A stretch of 64,000 nt of DNA, from positions 757,183 through 821,182 of the forward strand of contig NZ_JANHOF010000002.1 of the NCBI RefSeq assembly GCF_024498075.1, written 5' to 3'. The notes under the pieces were generated by a model. That model was not told the DNA's origin. It did not search any database and saw only the letters and a program-made list of their open reading frames with translations. Shown here one piece after another: positions 1-9,222 of this stretch. Made by a program: the position numbers and the translations under genes. Position 1 is the first letter of the stretch. Every line of letters begins with the position of its first letter. Source of the DNA: Paenibacillus mendelii. GTDB lineage: Bacteria > Bacillota > Bacilli > Paenibacillales > Paenibacillaceae.

Positions 1-1020
1 GGACATTCCAGCGGCGGAAGAAGACCGATTCTCTATCAAATTAATCCGACGTACGGATATATCTTCGGGCTGGAGATTTCAAGACTTTACTCCTCCCTGG
101 GCTTGTTCGATATGCAGATGAACCCCCGCTCCTTCACGCGCTGGCAGATGGATGAAGCGATGACGCCGGATTTGTTTATTGATCATGTGAACAGCAATAT
201 GAAAGCCTTCCTGCGGGACCATCATATCGATCGGGAACAAGTGTTGGGGGTCGGTATTGGAGCGGTGGGACCGCTTAATCGAGATAAAGGCATCATTATG
301 AAGCCGCTTCATTTTCCGGCTAACGGCTGGACGGATCTTCCGATCTGCGAGCTGATGGAAGCAAGAACGGGCTTCAACGCCTATTTGGAGAATGGCGCGA
401 ATACCGCGCTTATCGGGGAGCAATGGGCGCATCGGCAAGAGAACGTTCAGCACATGCTCTACGTGCATGCCGGCGCCGGACTTCGGTCTGCCATGATGTC
501 ACAAGGCCAGATCGTTCATGGAACGGTTGACATGGAAGGCTCCATCGGCCAGATGATCATCCAGACAGACGGCCCAAGGCTGCAGGATTACGGCAATTAC
601 GGGGCTCTTGAGGCCTATGCATCCGTACAAGCCTTGGAGAAGCAGGCACGCTCGCAGTTGAAGCGGGGCAGAGCCGATCTTCCGGACTATTTGCAGGTGC
701 CGCCGGAGCATCTCAATTTCGGCCTTCTTGTCAAAGCATTGGCGCAAGATGATCCCTTCGCGAGAGAGCTGTTCATTCAGTCTGCCACCTATTTCGGGAT
801 CGGGCTCGCCAATCTGATCAATGTCTTTCATCCCGAGAAAATCATTATCGGCGGCGCTTTAATCAATCACGATATTTATTACCAAACCGCCATCGAGGTT
901 GCACAGAAAAATACCTATTATGCATCTGAATATCACCCTGTCTTCTCTAAAGGGGAGCTGAAGGAGGATGCCGTTGCGACCGGCGCCGCCATCATGGTTT
1001 GGAAGGGTTTGAACCTGTAA
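1..1020 (+). CDS. ROK-family transcriptional regulator (NagC/XylR type), 5' end outside window
   Basis: The reading frame is open from base 1, so the gene starts upstream; 339 residues are visible. ROK repressors carry an N-terminal winged helix (not in the window) and a sugar-kinase-like effector domain. What is seen is the end of the DNA-binding/linker part (GGRRP..., then a beta strand GYIFGLEI) and the ROK domain: GVGIGAVGPL, LENGANTALIGEQWAH, and HAGAGLRSA followed by GTVDMEGSIG. The segment that normally holds the zinc-binding CxCGxxGCLE motif reads DYGNYGALE, with the cysteines gone, so zinc-dependent folding seems lost. The last gene residues (EDAVATGAAIMVW) are the usual ROK end. Which operon it controls cannot be judged from here; the next genes run on the other strand. 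Confidence 0.85.
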   Translation, partial: GHSSGGRRPILYQINPTYGYIFGLEISRLYSSLGLFDMQMNPRSFTRWQMDEAMTPDLFIDHVNSNMKAFLRDHHIDREQVLGVGIGAVGPLNRDKGIIMKPLHFPANGWTDLPICELMEARTGFNAYLENGANTALIGEQWAHRQENVQHMLYVHAGAGLRSAMMSQGQIVHGTVDMEGSIGQMIIQTDGPRLQDYGNYGALEAYASVQALEKQARSQLKRGRADLPDYLQVPPEHLNFGLLVKALAQDDPFARELFIQSATYFGIGLANLINVFHPEKIIIGGALINHDIYYQTAIEVAQKNTYYASEYHPVFSKGELKEDAVATGAAIMVWKGLNL

Positions 1021-1091
1021 GAAACCTCTACCTCCCATCAACTTTATCAATCACTTCTCTCAGAAATCACTCCATTGAACAGTCAAAACAA

Positions 1092-1120
1092 AAAAAGCCC
1101 ACGAATTGCATCGTGGGCTT
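1092..1120 (-). terminator. Rho-independent terminator of the ugp operon
   Basis: GCCCACGA (1097-1104) pairs with TCGTGGGC (1111-1118) over a 6-base loop. On the minus strand the stem is followed by a run of T residues, so it ends the ugpQ transcript; it may also stop the ROK gene coming from the left. Confidence 0.85.
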
Positions 1121-1217
1121 GATGGATACTATGCTGAACATAACGCGACCTCTTCATGTCCGTCTGCAGAGAGCATCCCCTTGATTCTCCAGGTATAACT
1201 GCATCCCTCTGACAAAA

Positions 1218-1943
1218 CTATGGACGTTTTAATTCCGGATGCGTGCGGTAAAACTGTGCCCAGCGCTCCAGCTCATTGGTCGTAATGAGCGTCGTCGGGT
1301 ACTTCTTCGCGATGATCTCCATATCGGCCAGCGAATCTACCGGCCAAGGGCCGACCTCAATCCCATGCTCGATAATCATGCCTGCATACTCCTCCGTCAT
1401 CATTTTCATCGGCACACCCAGCAGCTCGCATCTGTATGCCTTCATCCACGGGAACACATACGGCAGGCTGTTGCTCGTTGTAATCCCTAACCTGACATCC
1501 GGGCTCAAGGCTCTTAGCCGTTGTATGCAGAAATGGTCAAAGCTGATGATGATCGATTGCTCGAAGGTATCGGTTTGCTTCAGAATATCGAGCGCTTTCT
1601 GCTCCAGTCCCGGATACAGATCGCCCGCCTGCTTCAGCTCCACCATCACATTCAACTTACCGCGCAGCAGCTTCATCGTTTCTTCCAGCGTCGGAATGGT
1701 CTCATGATCGCGAATCTTCATCCGCTTCAGCTCGGCTAACGTATAATCCTTCACATTCCCCCGATGATCACTCATCCGGTCGACCGTATAATCATGAATG
1801 ACAACCGGCACACCATCCTTGCTTAGCTGCACATCTAGCTCGACGTAGGTGTAGCCCAGATCCACAGCCGCTTGGAACGATGATAACGTATTCTCCGGGT
1901 ATTTCACCGGGTACCCGCGATGGGCAATTCCTCTAATCTGCAT
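1218..1943 (-). CDS. ugpQ: Glycerophosphodiester phosphodiesterase
   Basis: Cytoplasmic-type GDPD of 241 residues with no signal peptide. The family hydrolyses glycerophosphodiesters to sn-glycerol 3-phosphate and an alcohol. Motifs: IAHRGYPVKYPENT near the N-terminus (catalytic His, metal Glu), ELDVQLSKDGVPVVIHD (second catalytic His and metal ligands) and EETMKLL further on. An AAGGAG site precedes the ATG at 1943. It is the last gene after the binding protein, the two permeases and the ATPase, matching the Ugp system, in which UgpQ processes imported diesters. The order here is C-A-E-B-Q rather than the enteric B-A-E-C-Q. The operon supports this substrate more than the binding protein alone would. 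Confidence 0.9.
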   Translation of the reverse strand: MQIRGIAHRGYPVKYPENTLSSFQAAVDLGYTYVELDVQLSKDGVPVVIHDYTVDRMSDHRGNVKDYTLAELKRMKIRDHETIPTLEETMKLLRGKLNVMVELKQAGDLYPGLEQKALDILKQTDTFEQSIIISFDHFCIQRLRALSPDVRLGITTSNSLPYVFPWMKAYRCELLGVPMKMMTEEYAGMIIEHGIEVGPWPVDSLADMEIIAKKYPTTLITTNELERWAQFYRTHPELKRP

Positions 1944-2015
1944 ACGAGTTAGCTCCTTTGCCGTTCATGGCTTGATTGAAACGATTGTTCTTGACTGGTT
2001 CTGCATGAAGCCGCC

Positions 2016-3323
2016 CTATTCCTGCATTAATTTCTCTGCTTCCTTCTTGAACGAATCCAATGTTGAACGGATATCGGCGTTGTCGTACATGATCGCTTCC
2101 GTCGCTTTCAGGAAGATTTGGTCGACCGCTGCGAATGCCGCATCGTTATTCGTATCGAGCGCATGCTCCAATTGCTCGTAGGCCACCTTACGCGCCGGCA
2201 CCTTCTCCCACTGGGCTTTCATTTCGGCCGACTCCGCCATTTTCTTCGTGAACGGCACATAGCCCGAATCGAGGATGAACTGCTGGCCGCCCTTCGGATC
2301 ATTGAATACCCAGTTCATGAAATCCCAGGCCGCTTCTTTATTCTTGGAGCTCTCGAACATCACTAAATTCGCTCCGCCTGTCGGCGAGGAATACTGATCC
2401 TTCATCGGCAAATATGCCGTCACATAGTCGAAATCCACCACGCCTGCATGGCGGCCGATAACCCCGGTCGATTCCATCATCATCCCGATCTGCCCGCTTG
2501 CGAACATCGAATTGACGATGTTACCGCTATCTTGGGCCGGCGGGTAGTACAGCGCGCCAGTACTCTGCATTTTCTTCAAAAACTCAAACGTCTGGACGCC
2601 TTCCTCATCAAAGCCCATTCCGGTTCCTTCTGCATGAAAGAACGCACCCTTCAGCTGTTGAATCATCGCGATCGGATACCAGCTAGCATACGGCATCGAG
2701 TAGCCGTAACGCTTGAATTCGCCGTTCTCCTTCACCACGAGAGCATTCGCTACGGCCTCCAGCTCATCCCAAGTTGCAGGCACCTTCAAGTTCTTCTCAT
2801 CGAGCAGCGTTTTATTAATGTGGAGCAGCGGTGTGGAACGATTGAACGGCAGCGCATTCAGCTGTCCGTTGAATTTCACATTCTCCAGCAGGCCGGGCAA
2901 GAAGTCCTCCTCGCTCATCCCCGTGCTCTCCAGCAGCGGGTAGAAGTCCGCAAGCACCTCTGCTTCTGCAAGCAATGGGACAAACGCGCGCTCCAGCATC
3001 GAGATGTCCGGCGCTGTGTTCGCCGGTACCGCTTGCTGCAGCTTCGTCAGCGTTTCCTGGTAGCTTCCTTGGAACGTGCCAACGACCTCTACATTGTCTT
3101 GCGACTCGTTGTAGGCCTTAATCATTTTGTCGATATACTCACCGTTATTACCGCCCATAGAATGCCAGAACTGAATCTTCGTCTTGCCTGTTTTCCCTTC
3201 ACCGCCACTTGCACCCGCTGCGGGCTGGTCATTAGCAGGCTGGTTATTATTGGTTGAGCAGCCCATTACCAAACCGAGCAGCATCACCATGACTAGCATT
3301 GACCCTACCACGCTCTTCTTCAC
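2016..3323 (-). CDS. ugpB: ABC transporter substrate-binding lipoprotein, UgpB-like
   Basis: Family 1 extracellular solute-binding protein of about 435 residues. The best start is GTG at 3323, with GGAGGGG (3336-3330) six bases upstream; an in-frame ATG at 3353 has no ribosome site. Signal peptide begins VKKSVVGSML and ends at a lipobox with Cys in LGLVMGCS, followed by an Asn/Gln/Ala-rich linker. The mature part opens with IQFWHSMGG, typical of UgpB and other sugar binders, and has the family motifs ERAFVPLLAEAEVL and WDFMNWVFNDP near the C-terminus. It would be tethered outside the membrane and hand substrate to UgpA/UgpE. Glycerol-3-phosphate specificity is inferred from ugpQ next door; a sugar substrate cannot be excluded. 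Confidence 0.85.
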   Translation of the reverse strand: MKKSVVGSMLVMVMLLGLVMGCSTNNNQPANDQPAAGASGGEGKTGKTKIQFWHSMGGNNGEYIDKMIKAYNESQDNVEVVGTFQGSYQETLTKLQQAVPANTAPDISMLERAFVPLLAEAEVLADFYPLLESTGMSEEDFLPGLLENVKFNGQLNALPFNRSTPLLHINKTLLDEKNLKVPATWDELEAVANALVVKENGEFKRYGYSMPYASWYPIAMIQQLKGAFFHAEGTGMGFDEEGVQTFEFLKKMQSTGALYYPPAQDSGNIVNSMFASGQIGMMMESTGVIGRHAGVVDFDYVTAYLPMKDQYSSPTGGANLVMFESSKNKEAAWDFMNWVFNDPKGGQQFILDSGYVPFTKKMAESAEMKAQWEKVPARKVAYEQLEHALDTNNDAAFAAVDQIFLKATEAIMYDNADIRSTLDSFKKEAEKLMQE

Positions 3324-3365
3324 ACGTAACCCCTCCATCATGTTTTTTATCATTCAAGGAATTCA

Positions 3366-4196
3366 TTATTTGATTCCTGAATAAACGAATGCTTTGACAA
3401 TTTGCTTCGAGCTGAACAGATACGCCAGCAGGATCGGCAGGACAAGCACGACGTTGCCCGCCATAATAATGTTCCAATTGCTGATGCCCTCGGTCTCCCG
3501 CAGCATCGCGATCCCGATCGTGAGCGGCCGCACATTCATCGAATCGGTCATGACCAGCGGCCAGAAATAATCGTTCCAGTGGCTGACGAAGCTGAACAAG
3601 CCAATCGTCGCAAGGGCCGGCACCGACATCGGCACCATAATTTTCAGCATGATCTTAAACTCGCTCGCATTGTCCAGCCGCGCCGACTCGATGATTTCCG
3701 TCGGTACCTGCATAAAGTATTGGCGCAGCAGGAAGATCCCGAAGGCATTCGCGGCAAACGGCAAAATCTGCGGCAGCAGCGTGTGGATGATCCCCCAGTC
3801 CGCCAGCATCAAATAAACCGGGATAAACGTGACCTGCCCAGGAATCATGAAAGCGAGCAGCACCAGCGCGAACAGCAGGGGCTGCCCCTTGAACTTATAC
3901 TTCGCAAAGGCATAGGCGGCCGGTATCATGATGACCATCTGGAGGATGATAATGCTGACCGTAACAATGACCGAGTTGATGGTATAGGTAACAAAGGGGC
4001 CGGACTGCATCGCTGTCACAAAATTGCTCCATTGCGGCATGGCCGGCAGCAGCCTCGGCGGAAATACCATCGTTTCCGGAAAGGTCTTCAGCGCCGTCAT
4101 AATCATCCACAGAAATGGGAATATAAAGATCAGCAGCACAACGCCTTTTAGCGTATAACTGGTTCCAGATTGGATTAAACGCCATTTCGAATGCAT
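3366..4196 (-). CDS. ugpE: ABC transporter permease, UgpE-like
   Basis: MalG-type inner-membrane permease of 276 residues. The N-terminus has a hydrophobic segment (GVVLLIFIFPFLWMIMTAL), with about six predicted membrane helices in all. The EAA coupling loop that docks on the ATPase is seen as ESARLDNASEFKIMLKIMVP. AAGGAAGG lies just upstream of the ATG at 4196. It sits between the UgpA-like permease (22 bases away) and the binding protein, in the same orientation, as a single transcription unit. Length and topology are normal for the family. Confidence 0.9.
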   Translation of the reverse strand: MHSKWRLIQSGTSYTLKGVVLLIFIFPFLWMIMTALKTFPETMVFPPRLLPAMPQWSNFVTAMQSGPFVTYTINSVIVTVSIIILQMVIMIPAAYAFAKYKFKGQPLLFALVLLAFMIPGQVTFIPVYLMLADWGIIHTLLPQILPFAANAFGIFLLRQYFMQVPTEIIESARLDNASEFKIMLKIMVPMSVPALATIGLFSFVSHWNDYFWPLVMTDSMNVRPLTIGIAMLRETEGISNWNIIMAGNVVLVLPILLAYLFSSKQIVKAFVYSGIK

Positions 4197-4218
4197 CGTT
4201 TCCTTCCTTTCTTCACTT

Positions 4219-5103
4219 TTATTGATAATGAATTTTCTTCGAGAGCATACGGAAGTAGACGAAGGTCAATATGGCGATAATCACCATCAGCACAATCCCC
4301 GTTGCAGAGGCATAGCCCAAATTGTTGGAGCGGTATTCATAGATGTGATACACCAGGGTCGAGGTCGAGTTGTTCGGCCCGCCTCCGGTCATAATCCGCA
4401 CCGTATCGAAAACCTTAAAGGAACCAATCGTCATAATTATCAAAATGAAAAATAATTGCGGTGAGATCATCGGCAGCGTAATCTTGTAAAAGGTTTTAAA
4501 CCGGCTCGCATTGTCCAGCGCTGCCGCCTCATAAATCGTCGGCGGCACGCTTTTCAGCGCAGCTAGAATAATCAAGGCGTAGTAGCCGACGCCATGCCAG
4601 ATCGATACCAGAATGACCGACATCATCGACGTGCTGGAGCTTTGCAGCCATTTGGACGGCGGCAAGCCAACTAACTTTAAGAGAAAGTTCAGAATCCCGT
4701 GATTCGGATCCATCAGCAGCATCCAGACCAGGGCGATCGAGACGATCGAAATAATATGCGGGGTAAAGATGCCCGCTTGCAGCAGGGCGTTAATCTTCTT
4801 CCCCTTCTTCTGGTTGATCCATAGCGCCAATAACAAGGCGATCAGCATCGTCAGGGACACCGTTGCGATTGTGTACCAGACCGTGTTCGTTAAGGCGGTG
4901 TAGAATTCATCCTTGGCAAACAGCTGCTCGTAGTTGTCGACGCCCACAAACTTGCTCTTCGCCTTGTTCAGAAGGTTGTATTTGTAGAAGCTCAGCTTCA
5001 GCAGGTAGAACACCGGATAGATCACGAAGCATAGAATCGCCAGCATCGCCGGCAGGATCATGACATAGGGACGCAGTGTTTCCCAGATTTTTCTCCTATT
5101 CAT
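4219..5103 (-). CDS. ugpA: ABC transporter permease, UgpA-like
   Basis: MalF-type permease of 294 residues with six predicted transmembrane helices, beginning LRPYVMILPAMLAILCF. The EAA loop appears as EAAALDNASRFKTFYKITLP. The ATG at 5103 overlaps the end of the ATPase gene by 8 bases, so translation is probably coupled. It forms the membrane channel with the UgpE-like protein encoded immediately downstream. Confidence 0.9.
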   Translation of the reverse strand: MNRRKIWETLRPYVMILPAMLAILCFVIYPVFYLLKLSFYKYNLLNKAKSKFVGVDNYEQLFAKDEFYTALTNTVWYTIATVSLTMLIALLLALWINQKKGKKINALLQAGIFTPHIISIVSIALVWMLLMDPNHGILNFLLKLVGLPPSKWLQSSSTSMMSVILVSIWHGVGYYALIILAALKSVPPTIYEAAALDNASRFKTFYKITLPMISPQLFFILIIMTIGSFKVFDTVRIMTGGGPNNSTSTLVYHIYEYRSNNLGYASATGIVLMVIIAILTFVYFRMLSKKIHYQ

Positions 5104-6148
5104 CGACTTGTCTCCTCAGCCAGTCCAAATACGCCTGATAACCGGGCGCATTCTTGGCTATCCGTTTCTCATCGGCCCCGAAGAAGAACAGCTTGTCTGC
5201 CGGCACTCCGACATAGACCGGCTCATCGACGGCGAAGAGGTCTTCATAGCACTTAATCATGAAGGTATAGCGGTCGCCTTTCACGTGGTAGATCGTTTCC
5301 GAGCCCAGCATTTCCCGGGTCATGATGACGCCCTTATATTGAAACCAGGCATCTGTGGCCGATCTCGTAAGCGCTGCCGATTCGGGCCGGAAGCCGAAGG
5401 AGGCGCCGTCCTTGCCCAGCGGTGCCGTATTCATTGGCGGTACCCCGACAAACTGCGCGGTAAACAGATTGTTAGGCTCACGGTAGATCGTATCGGGCGA
5501 TGCCTCCTGCTGGATTTCCCCTTTGTTCATCAGGACGATGGTATCGGCCATCGACATCGCTTCGACCTGATCATGCGTGACGTAGACGAAGGTAGAGCCC
5601 AGCTTTTTGTGCAGCTCAATCAGCTCGATCCGCATATGCACCCGCAGTTTGGCATCGAGATTCGACAGAGGCTCGTCCATCAAGAACACGGCGGGCTTCT
5701 TCACCATTGCTCTTGCAAGCGCCACGCGCTGCCTTTGTCCGCCTGAGAGGGTGGACGGCTTGCGATCCAGATAGTCGCTCAGTCCGACTGTTGCGCTGAT
5801 GCTCTCCACGAGCTCCTTGCGCTCTTCCTTGCTGACCTTATTGTTCTTGAGCCCGAATTCGATATTCTCGCGCACCGACATCGTCGGGTAGATCGCATAG
5901 TTCTGAAACACCAGCGCGACGCCGCGCTGTCCTGGAGCGGTATGGCTCACATCCTTGCCGTCAATGAGAACGGCTCCCGAGGTCTGCGGATCCAGCCCGG
6001 CAATCATCCGCAGCAGCGTCGTCTTGCCGCATCCGGACGGCCCGACCAGCACGGTGAACTTGCCGTCTTCAATCATTAAATCCAAATCCTCGATCACCGT
6101 ACTGTCCCCGAATGATTTCGTTACCTTCTTAAATTCGATTGATGCCAA
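5096..6148 (-). CDS. ugpC: ABC transporter ATPase, UgpC/MsmK type
   Basis: 350-residue carbohydrate-importer ATPase. Walker A GPSGCGKTT at residues 36-44, signature LSGGQRQRVALARAM, Walker B VFLMDEPLSNLDA, H-loop VTHDQVEAM, then a C-terminal TOBE/OB-fold domain (from about residue 240) of the MalK/UgpC type. The start is TTG at 6148 with AAGGAGG eight bases upstream. It heads the operon. Most sugar importers in this group of bacteria lack their own ATPase and share an MsmX; this operon does encode one, and it could also energise the ATPase-less mannose-locus importer at 40-44 kb, which is inference. Confidence 0.93.
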   Translation of the reverse strand: MASIEFKKVTKSFGDSTVIEDLDLMIEDGKFTVLVGPSGCGKTTLLRMIAGLDPQTSGAVLIDGKDVSHTAPGQRGVALVFQNYAIYPTMSVRENIEFGLKNNKVSKEERKELVESISATVGLSDYLDRKPSTLSGGQRQRVALARAMVKKPAVFLMDEPLSNLDAKLRVHMRIELIELHKKLGSTFVYVTHDQVEAMSMADTIVLMNKGEIQQEASPDTIYREPNNLFTAQFVGVPPMNTAPLGKDGASFGFRPESAALTRSATDAWFQYKGVIMTREMLGSETIYHVKGDRYTFMIKCYEDLFAVDEPVYVGVPADKLFFFGADEKRIAKNAPGYQAYLDWLRRQVDE

Positions 6149-6553
6149 GAATAATGCCTCCTTTTACGAATCGCGATGATTACCAGTCATTCAATAGATT
6201 TCCTTTTTAATGGAAAGCGCTATCATAATGCATCGTAATGTTTCATTGCTCTGCGCATAATAACCAAGCAATAATAAATAACCACGCGTATAAATAATAA
6301 TTAAAATTCAATAAAAAACAAGCAAACATCACTATTTCCTAATTCGTAACGCGATTCCTTTACATGTATTTCCTGAATGTAATATGCACCCTGCTCTTAC
6401 TCTCACATCTTACGACTAACGGCGCTGTTACTTCTATCTTGTGCGACTGTTTAAATGTACAGCATGGATGTATAATTTATCTGGCACTGTCTGTACAAAG
6501 CCAGCCGCGGTTCGCTATGATGAAACCATTAGATGGTTTGGAGGGGATTCTGA
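6149..6553. promoter_or_regulatory. Divergent intergenic region ugpC / gutR
   Basis: 405 bases of AT-rich sequence between two divergently transcribed genes. It holds the cre-like box at 6212-6225 on the ugp side and a TATAAT at 6471-6476 that could be the -10 of gutR, with only a weak -35 (TGTTTA, 6448-6453) at 17-base spacing. No small gene or RNA was recognised. Confidence 0.5.
6212..6225 (-). promoter_or_regulatory. Candidate cre (CcpA) site before ugpC
   Basis: GGAAAGCGCTATCA matches the Bacillus cre consensus TGWAARCGYTWNCW at 13 of 14 positions. It lies 64 bases before the ugpC TTG start, a suitable place for carbon catabolite control of the ugp operon. Identified by eye only. Confidence 0.5.
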
Positions 6554-9154
6554 ATGGCAGAACTGGAAAACCAAAGCTTATTCGCTGAGCTGCTCTATTC
6601 AGGAGTAGCTTCATTAAAGTCACACCCCGATTACAAAACAAAGAGAAAAAAGAGAGAGCTGCAATCCAGCGGACAGCATTTCTCTGAATCCTATATAGAT
6701 AAAATCGCCAATCAATTAGGCATATCACCGAATACACTTAAGAGCTGGATTGGGCAAATGGGCCATAAATATGTGCCAAGCAGGATCGAAGACGGCAAGC
6801 TGTTCGCGATTCTCTGGCTCATTCTGAAGCATAGCGATATGCAGGTCTCTTGGTTTATAGACATTCTAAAAACGACCTCCATCCCGGTGCTGGATCCGCC
6901 TTCGCCCCCTTGGATTAAAGCCTGCATGACGAAAGCAAAGCTGCAGTTGGATAATCAAACCTTCGGCTCGCCGGATGAAAGCGATATCGAATGGCTCGTC
7001 AATCGGATGTTCGACCAAGAAACGCTTCCTGCGGCCGATTCCGAGCCTTCAGCTTCGAATATAGGAATCAATCTGCTCCTACATCATGCAGCGCATAATT
7101 TGCCTACCCGATGGGCGAATATTTTTGTAGGGAGAAGAATGAAGCTTGAGCTTCTAAACAAATGGATGCATTCAGCGTCTCCGATGTGTCTGATAACAGG
7201 CTGGGGCGGTATGGGAAAAAGCACGCTTATTCTGGAATCCGCTTATGCATGTCTTGGAGAGGCTAGAGGAGAAGCTGCCAGAATCGGATCGTATTGGCCC
7301 CGCTTTGCCAGCATCATATGGGTTAGCGCTGATTTAAAAGGGATGAGCTTTAATTACTTTTTAGATACGATCGCCTATCAGCTGGGCCGTGTGGAGCTGC
7401 TGGGGCACGCAATCAATGAAAAGCAGTTCATCGTGAGAAATGCGCTGGCAACCTCATCGTTAAACGGACAAATCTTAATCATTGTCGATAATATCGATGC
7501 AAGCAATCTCGACATCCTGTCCTTCTTGTCCAATTTGCCGCAAAAGGTGAAAGTCATTCTAACCTCCCGTGAGCATGAGCAGCAGCTCTACCAGCAAAGC
7601 TCGCGCGATCTCTTCGTCATTCAAGTGGATGGCCTGGATAAGGAGGACGCCCTGCATTATCTCGCGCAGGAAACGCAGTACCATCTGTCCACGACACATG
7701 ATGAATCCAAGAAAAAACATCTTGCAGGCGTCCTTGGAAGCGATCAGGACACATTAATGGAACTGGTGGAGGTTACGGCGGGAAATCCGAAAGCGCTGGC
7801 CTTGAGCATCGCTTATATCGCTGACGATGCGGTGCCTCTAGAGATCTTAATTGAGGAGATTCGATCGGCCAGCTATTCGCTTACCTCTATATTTGATTAC
7901 TTGTTCGGTCATACGTGGAATCGCTGCCTGGAGGATGTACAGAAGGTATGGATGGTTCTCAGCTTCTTTCATACTCCGCCTGATGAATATAGTTTGGCGG
8001 CAGCAGCCGGCTTAGACCGCCGCAGATTCCACCTTGCCATCGATCAGATGAGAGCCTACACGCTAATCGCAACGGAGCGATTCGAGAGCGGGCTCTATTA
8101 TCGCGCGCATCAGACTGTTATCGCGTATGGAGAGCAGAAGCTTCAGGAGAATCAACCGTTTCGAATAGAGGCAGAGAACCGGTGGGGAAGCTATTATATT
8201 GCGTTCGTAGACCGGCAGCTGCAGCATGAAGAACTGACTCATCCTTATTGGAAATGCCTGCCTGGCGCCGATCTCACGCTTGTTAAGAAAGAGTGGCCCA
8301 ATTTATTCAAGCTGCTTCAATGGACCGTAGAGCGGAAGCATCCGGCCGTCTTGATCGAATTGATGCTTCGTCTATCACACTTTCTCAGTCGAGTCAGCCT
8401 CCCGCTTCGCATTGAGTATGGATTGAAGGCGGCGGCTGCAGCAAGCGAGGAACAGCAATGGCTTCTCGAAACATTATTTCGAATTGATACGATCGGTTGG
8501 GCTTGCTTTGAGCTCGGCGACATGGAGCTTGGACTTCAGCAAATTCATAGGAGTCTGGCAATTCTGGAAGAAAAGCAGCATGATGTGGTTCCATCCCAGA
8601 AGACGGAATACCATGATTTGCTTTCTCTTGCCTATCAATCCATAGCCCGCTATTATGTAGCCAAGAACGATATCGGCCATGCGAGCGAATATATTCGGCA
8701 GACCTTGTCGATCGAAGCATCGCCGGTCATCTTCCATCGAACCTTATTAATTCAAGGTAATATTGCGATGCTTGAAGAGAAGTATGAGCTGGCGAGCGAA
8801 GTATTGGAGGAAGCACATCGGGTCAGTGCCATTTATGGCGGAGAAATGTCGATCGAATCCTTCTATTTCCTTGGCGTTGCCTATTTAAACTGCCGGCAAT
8901 TCGAGAAAGCCGAGAACGCGTTCAATCAATTGCTGTATTACGAGCATAACGCGAATCAAATCGAATTGATCTACTACCAGTTTGCGAAAGCGCAGCTGCT
9001 CTGCAGCAAGGGGAAAATTACGGAAGCCGTGCAGCAGCTGCAGCAGACCCTCTCGCGCATTGACTCTTGGGAGCAAGGGATTCGCATCCGCCGAGAGGTT
9101 GAGAATCTTCATAACAAGCTGCTTAGCTCAACTGCGCTCGATAATCAAGCTTAA
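6554..9154 (+). CDS. gutR: GutR-like transcriptional activator (HTH, STAND ATPase, TPR)
   Basis: 866 residues, close to Bacillus subtilis GutR, the ATP-dependent activator of sorbitol dehydrogenase expression. A helix-turn-helix-like segment lies at about residues 45-70 (IANQLGISPNTLKSWIG). The nucleotide-binding module contains FVGRR (192-196), P-loop GWGGMGKST (216-224), Walker B LIIVDNID (308-315) and the sensor TSRE (337-340). A winged-helix region follows, and the C-terminal half (about 560-860) is helical TPR-like repeats. GGAGGGG lies seven bases before the ATG. It converges on the fructokinase-gutB-HAD operon, its predicted target. A STAND antiphage protein was considered, but the N-terminal HTH and sorbitol genes favour a regulator. 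Confidence 0.82.
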   Translation: MAELENQSLFAELLYSGVASLKSHPDYKTKRKKRELQSSGQHFSESYIDKIANQLGISPNTLKSWIGQMGHKYVPSRIEDGKLFAILWLILKHSDMQVSWFIDILKTTSIPVLDPPSPPWIKACMTKAKLQLDNQTFGSPDESDIEWLVNRMFDQETLPAADSEPSASNIGINLLLHHAAHNLPTRWANIFVGRRMKLELLNKWMHSASPMCLITGWGGMGKSTLILESAYACLGEARGEAARIGSYWPRFASIIWVSADLKGMSFNYFLDTIAYQLGRVELLGHAINEKQFIVRNALATSSLNGQILIIVDNIDASNLDILSFLSNLPQKVKVILTSREHEQQLYQQSSRDLFVIQVDGLDKEDALHYLAQETQYHLSTTHDESKKKHLAGVLGSDQDTLMELVEVTAGNPKALALSIAYIADDAVPLEILIEEIRSASYSLTSIFDYLFGHTWNRCLEDVQKVWMVLSFFHTPPDEYSLAAAAGLDRRRFHLAIDQMRAYTLIATERFESGLYYRAHQTVIAYGEQKLQENQPFRIEAENRWGSYYIAFVDRQLQHEELTHPYWKCLPGADLTLVKKEWPNLFKLLQWTVERKHPAVLIELMLRLSHFLSRVSLPLRIEYGLKAAAAASEEQQWLLETLFRIDTIGWACFELGDMELGLQQIHRSLAILEEKQHDVVPSQKTEYHDLLSLAYQSIARYYVAKNDIGHASEYIRQTLSIEASPVIFHRTLLIQGNIAMLEEKYELASEVLEEAHRVSAIYGGEMSIESFYFLGVAYLNCRQFEKAENAFNQLLYYEHNANQIELIYYQFAKAQLLCSKGKITEAVQQLQQTLSRIDSWEQGIRIRREVENLHNKLLSSTALDNQA

Positions 9155-9173
9155 ATACACGGGTCCCTATATA

Positions 9174-9214
9174 AAAGGATGTGCCGCATCAGTTAAGCAT
9201 GCGGCACATCCTTT
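9174..9214. terminator. Bidirectional terminator between gutR and the HAD gene
   Basis: A perfect 16-base stem, AAAGGATGTGCCGCAT (9174-9189) with its complement at 9199-9214, around a 9-base loop. The flanking AT-rich sequence suits termination in both directions between convergent genes. Confidence 0.9.
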
Positions 9215-9222
9215 ATTTTCTA

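Noticed and set aside
6554..9154. STAND NTPase as an Avs-like antiphage protein
   Set aside because: The HTH at the N-terminus, absence of an effector nuclease or protease domain and the facing sorbitol genes match GutR; no other defence gene is nearby.
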